Below, piece after piece: positions 4,941 to 7,325 of a stretch of DNA of 7,325 bases. How positions within the stretch are numbered: the first letter of the stretch is position 1; the number at the start of each line of letters is the position of its first letter. A program made the translations under genes and the position numbers. Source of the stretch: Candidatus Solincola tengchongensis (GTDB lineage: Bacteria; Actinomycetota; Geothermincolia; Geothermincolales; RBG-13-55-18); NCBI GenBank assembly GCA_015711895.1, contig JACVJH010000286.1, positions 1-7,325 of the forward strand, in the 5' to 3' direction. The notes under the pieces were generated by a model that did not search any database, was not told the origin of the DNA, and worked only from the letters and a program-made list of their open reading frames with translations.

Positions 4941-6353
4941 ATGGACCGGCGACTGAAGGAAAGCCTGGACCGCATCTTCCATCCCCGCGCGGCGGCCGTC
5001 GTGGGGGTCTCCGAACGGCGCGACAGTCCCGGCACCCTCCTTCTGCGCTCCTTCCTGGACATGGGGTTCGAGGGAGACCTCTTCCCGGTCAACCCCCGCC
5101 ATGACGAGATATTGGGGATGAGATGTTACCCCGACATCACCTCCCTGCCCCGCGTGCCCGATCTGGTGGTCCTCAGCGTTCCGCCCGCCGCCGTGCCCGG
5201 GCTGGTGCGGGAATGCGCGGCGGCCGGGGTAGGAGGCTGCGTGATCAACACCGCCGGGTTCTCCGAAACCGGACGCCCGGAGGGCCGCCGATTGGAGGAG
5301 GAGGTCCGCGAGGCCTTGCGGGGAAGCGACCTCCGGGTGGTGGGCCCCAACTGCATGGGGATCTACTCCGCGCGGGGAAAGGTGGCCCTCTTCGCCGGGA
5401 TGTTCCCGGTGCCGGGACGTGCGGGAATGATCTCCCAGAGCGGCTCCATCTCCAGCATCAGCTTCCTCACCGGGATGGAGAGGGGCATCCTCTTCGACAA
5501 GATAGTCTCCAGCGGCAACGAGCTGGACCTCAATTGCGCCGATTTCCTGGAGTACATGGCTGAGGATCCGGCTGTGGAGATCGTCCTGGCCTACCTGGAG
5601 CAGGTGCGCGACGCCCGGCGCTTTCTGGAAACGGCCAGGCGCATGCGAGGTAAAAAACCGCTGGTGGCCATCAAGGGCGGCCTCACCCTCTCCGGGGAAC
5701 GGGCGGCGGCCAGCCACACCGCCGCCCTAGCGGGGAATGCCGAGGTCTTCCGGGGGGCGGCCCGCCAGGCAGGGATGGTGCTAGCCGACGACCTGGCTCA
5801 GATGCTGGACTTCTCCTCCGCTCTCCTCCACCTCCCGCCCTGCGGGGGCGACCGGGTGGCGGTGGTCAGCGCCCCCGGAGGCCTGGCGGTTAACTCCGCC
5901 GATGCGGTGGAGTGGGCGGGACTATCCATGGCGCGTATATCCCCACGGACGCGCGAGGCGCTGGCCTCTTTCCTCCCCCCGGAGGGGACCAGCTTATCCA
6001 ACCCCGTGGACCTGGGTTTCGGAGCCGTGGTGCCCGGCAACTACCGGCGGGCGCTGGAGCTTCTGGACCGGGACCCCGGCGTGGACATCATCCTGGCCGT
6101 GGGGAGCGCCCCCGCCTCTCGGGAGGGGGACATCGGGCTGATCCGGGCCATAACCGACGAGGTGCTGGAGGCAAAGCCGAGCCTCTCCAAACCGCTGGTG
6201 GTGGTGCTCTTCCCCAGTGCACTCGTCCAGCCCCAGGCGGCCAGGTTGTACCAGGCGGGCATACCGGCCTACCTCACACCCACCTCCGCCTGCCTCTCCC
6301 TCCGGCACTACGTGGATCACCACCGAGAGGCGGCCGTGCTTCCCCGCGGGTAG
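4941..6353 (+). CDS. CoA-binding acyl-CoA synthetase (ADP-forming) alpha-subunit-type protein
   Basis: This 470-residue protein matches the length and domain order of acetate-CoA ligase (ADP-forming) alpha subunits. It has an N-terminal CoA-binding Rossmann domain (VVGVSERRDSPG, 20-31; FPVNPR, 48-53; VVGPNCMGIYS, 133-143). A succinyl-CoA-ligase-like domain follows with ISQSGSISS (164-172), and then a second flavodoxin-like domain to about residue 460. H259 in AAASHTAALAGN is the expected phosphohistidine. The family makes acyl-CoA from acid, CoA and ATP, or runs in reverse to make ATP. Catalysis normally needs an ATP-grasp beta domain, which is neither fused here nor present in the window, so the partner must be encoded elsewhere. 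The ribosome site is weak, and the 24-base spacing from GT4 suggests one operon. Substrate is unknown. A link to acylation of the glucan is speculative; a catabolic role is equally possible. Confidence 0.88.
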   Translation: MDRRLKESLDRIFHPRAAAVVGVSERRDSPGTLLLRSFLDMGFEGDLFPVNPRHDEILGMRCYPDITSLPRVPDLVVLSVPPAAVPGLVRECAAAGVGGCVINTAGFSETGRPEGRRLEEEVREALRGSDLRVVGPNCMGIYSARGKVALFAGMFPVPGRAGMISQSGSISSISFLTGMERGILFDKIVSSGNELDLNCADFLEYMAEDPAVEIVLAYLEQVRDARRFLETARRMRGKKPLVAIKGGLTLSGERAAASHTAALAGNAEVFRGAARQAGMVLADDLAQMLDFSSALLHLPPCGGDRVAVVSAPGGLAVNSADAVEWAGLSMARISPRTREALASFLPPEGTSLSNPVDLGFGAVVPGNYRRALELLDRDPGVDIILAVGSAPASREGDIGLIRAITDEVLEAKPSLSKPLVVVLFPSALVQPQAARLYQAGIPAYLTPTSACLSLRHYVDHHREAAVLPRG

Positions 6354-6363
6354 GGCTCAGCCC
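6353..6363. repeat. GGGCT-C-AGCCC inverted repeat at the convergent gene junction
   Basis: Five-base arms span the three-base gap between the two opposing stop codons. It is too short and lacks T-runs, so it does not qualify as an intrinsic terminator. The symmetrical position is worth noting because there is no other room for a bidirectional terminator. Confidence 0.25.
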
Positions 6364-7325
6364 ACGGCCTCGGCCAGCCGCCGGGCGGCCTCCTCGGGCG
6401 GCACCGGGTTGATGAACATACCGGAGGCCATCTCGAAACCGGCGGTCACCGCAAGTCTAGGGATCAGTTCCAGGTGCCAGTGGTAATAGGGATGCTCCTC
6501 GCCGCAGGGAGCCGAGTGCAGCCACAGGTTGTAGGGCGGGTCGTCGAGGAGTTCCTTCAATCCCCGGAGCGTGCGGCGGAGGATGTCCGCCAATCCCCGC
6601 AACTCTTTTTCCCCGGCCCTGGAGAAGTCCTCCCGGTGGCGGAGGGGCACGAACCAGGTCTCGTAAGGCTGGCGGGCGGAGAAGGGAGCCAGGGCGGCGA
6701 AGGACCCGTTCTCCAGCACCGTCCTTCCCTCCCGGCGGGCCTCCTCCACCGCCGCGCACAGCGGGCAGCCGCGGGAGCCCGCCCTCCTTAAGCGTCGCAG
6801 TTCCTCACGCACCGCCCCGGGTACCAAGGGGAGGGCGAACACCTGGGTGTGCGGGTGCTCCAGGGAGGCTCCCGCCTCCCGCCCGTGATTGAGGATGATG
6901 AGGACCTGCCTTACCCCGGGGCGCCGGCAGAGCTCGCGGTAGCGGAGACGGTAGGCGCGCATGAGACGGAACGCGGGTTCCGGATCCATGCGGGCCAGAG
7001 CGAGGTCGTGGTGGGGAGAATGGACGATGACCTCGTGGTACCCGTTTGCCGGAAGCGTTCTCCCACCGACCTTTCCCACCGCGGATGGGGCTTCCGCCAG
7101 CGCCGGGTAGAGGTTGGGGAACACCCGGATCTCCCACCCGGGGCCGTCCCTGCGGCGGCCTTTCTCCCCCTCCGCCCATACCTCCGGGGGCGTCAGGTGC
7201 TCGTTCCCCGGACAGACGGGGCAGGGGCCCTTCACCGTCCTTGCTCCCGTCCCCCCTCCGGGACGGCGGGAACGCCCGGGAGCCACGATGGTCCAACCTC
7301 CGATAAGGGGGCCACGCCTAAGTTC
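6357..7325 (-). CDS. galT: GalT-family hexose-1-phosphate nucleotidyltransferase, 5' partial
   Basis: The frame is open to the right edge, so the true start is outside the window; 322 residues are visible. The first visible residues, ELRRGPLIGGWTIVAP, match the usual GalT N-terminus, so only a few residues are missing. CPVC (35-38), SPHHD (104-108) and HPHTQ (157-161) form the expected zinc and active site, with the second His of HPH (H159) as the uridylylated nucleophile. The C-terminal half has another CxxC (CPLC, 187-190) and YYHWHLELIPR (280-290). GalT exchanges UMP between UDP-glucose and galactose-1-phosphate. A second CxxC also occurs in GalT-like ADP-glucose phosphorylases, so nucleotide and sugar specificity are open. 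Beside glucan genes it could shape the nucleotide-glucose pool. It converges on the CoA-ligase gene with 3 bases between stops. Family firm, exact activity not. Confidence 0.88.
   Translation of the reverse strand, partial: ELRRGPLIGGWTIVAPGRSRRPGGGTGARTVKGPCPVCPGNEHLTPPEVWAEGEKGRRRDGPGWEIRVFPNLYPALAEAPSAVGKVGGRTLPANGYHEVIVHSPHHDLALARMDPEPAFRLMRAYRLRYRELCRRPGVRQVLIILNHGREAGASLEHPHTQVFALPLVPGAVREELRRLRRAGSRGCPLCAAVEEARREGRTVLENGSFAALAPFSARQPYETWFVPLRHREDFSRAGEKELRGLADILRRTLRGLKELLDDPPYNLWLHSAPCGEEHPYYHWHLELIPRLAVTAGFEMASGMFINPVPPEEAARRLAEAVG

Noticed and set aside
4752..5717. 321-residue minus-strand frame opposite the GT4 end and the CoA-ligase gene
   Set aside because: Antisense shadow without motifs, overlapping two certain genes.
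1..7325. CRISPR arrays, tRNA or rRNA genes, transposases, attachment sites, classic riboswitches
   Set aside because: I looked for regular spaced repeats, cloverleaf-like stretches, transposase motifs and long leader structures; nothing convincing was found.

Overview
This is a compact, G+C-rich bacterial window (about two-thirds G+C by eye). Six protein genes can be supported. The strongest lineage clue is an ordered trio: a SAM methyltransferase, a GH57 branching-type enzyme and a GT4 glucosyltransferase. It has the same order, orientation and protein sizes as Mycobacterium tuberculosis Rv3030-Rv3031-Rv3032, part of the machinery for methylglucose lipopolysaccharide (MGLP). That points to Actinomycetota. 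The absence of any mycolate-type gene, an acyl-CoA synthetase (ADP-forming) alpha-type protein, and frequent AUA isoleucine codons despite the high G+C favour a deep-branching, possibly thermophilic or anaerobic actinobacterium over a mycobacterium. The lineage is inferred, since no marker gene is present.

Layout: (1) 1-685 holds the 3' part of an isochorismatase-family cysteine hydrolase, joined by an ATGA overlap to a 53-residue predicted membrane protein. (2) 686-838 is a short gap ending in a promoter that seems to place the transcription start at the methyltransferase ATG (leaderless). (3) 839-3187 holds the methyltransferase and the GH57 enzyme, with no bases between them. (4) 3188-3668 is a 481-base non-coding gap with several inverted repeats, an AT-rich island, a good sigma-70-type promoter and a structured leader. 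(5) 3669-6353 holds the GT4 glycosyltransferase and, 24 bases on, the CoA-ligase alpha-type protein. (6) 6357-7325, on the minus strand, is a GalT-family nucleotidyltransferase that runs off the right edge and meets the previous gene tail to tail across 3 bases.

How the genes may work together: GT4 would extend an alpha-1,4-glucan from a nucleotide-glucose donor, GH57 would branch or remodel it, and the methyltransferase would O-methylate it. The GalT-like protein could interconvert sugar phosphates and nucleotide sugars. The CoA-ligase subunit may supply or recover short acyl-CoA, although its usual ATP-grasp partner is not in the window. The most interesting reading is a locus for a methylated, perhaps acylated, intracellular glucan related to MGLP in a non-mycobacterial lineage. 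No rRNA, tRNA, CRISPR array, IS element or canonical U-tract terminator was seen.
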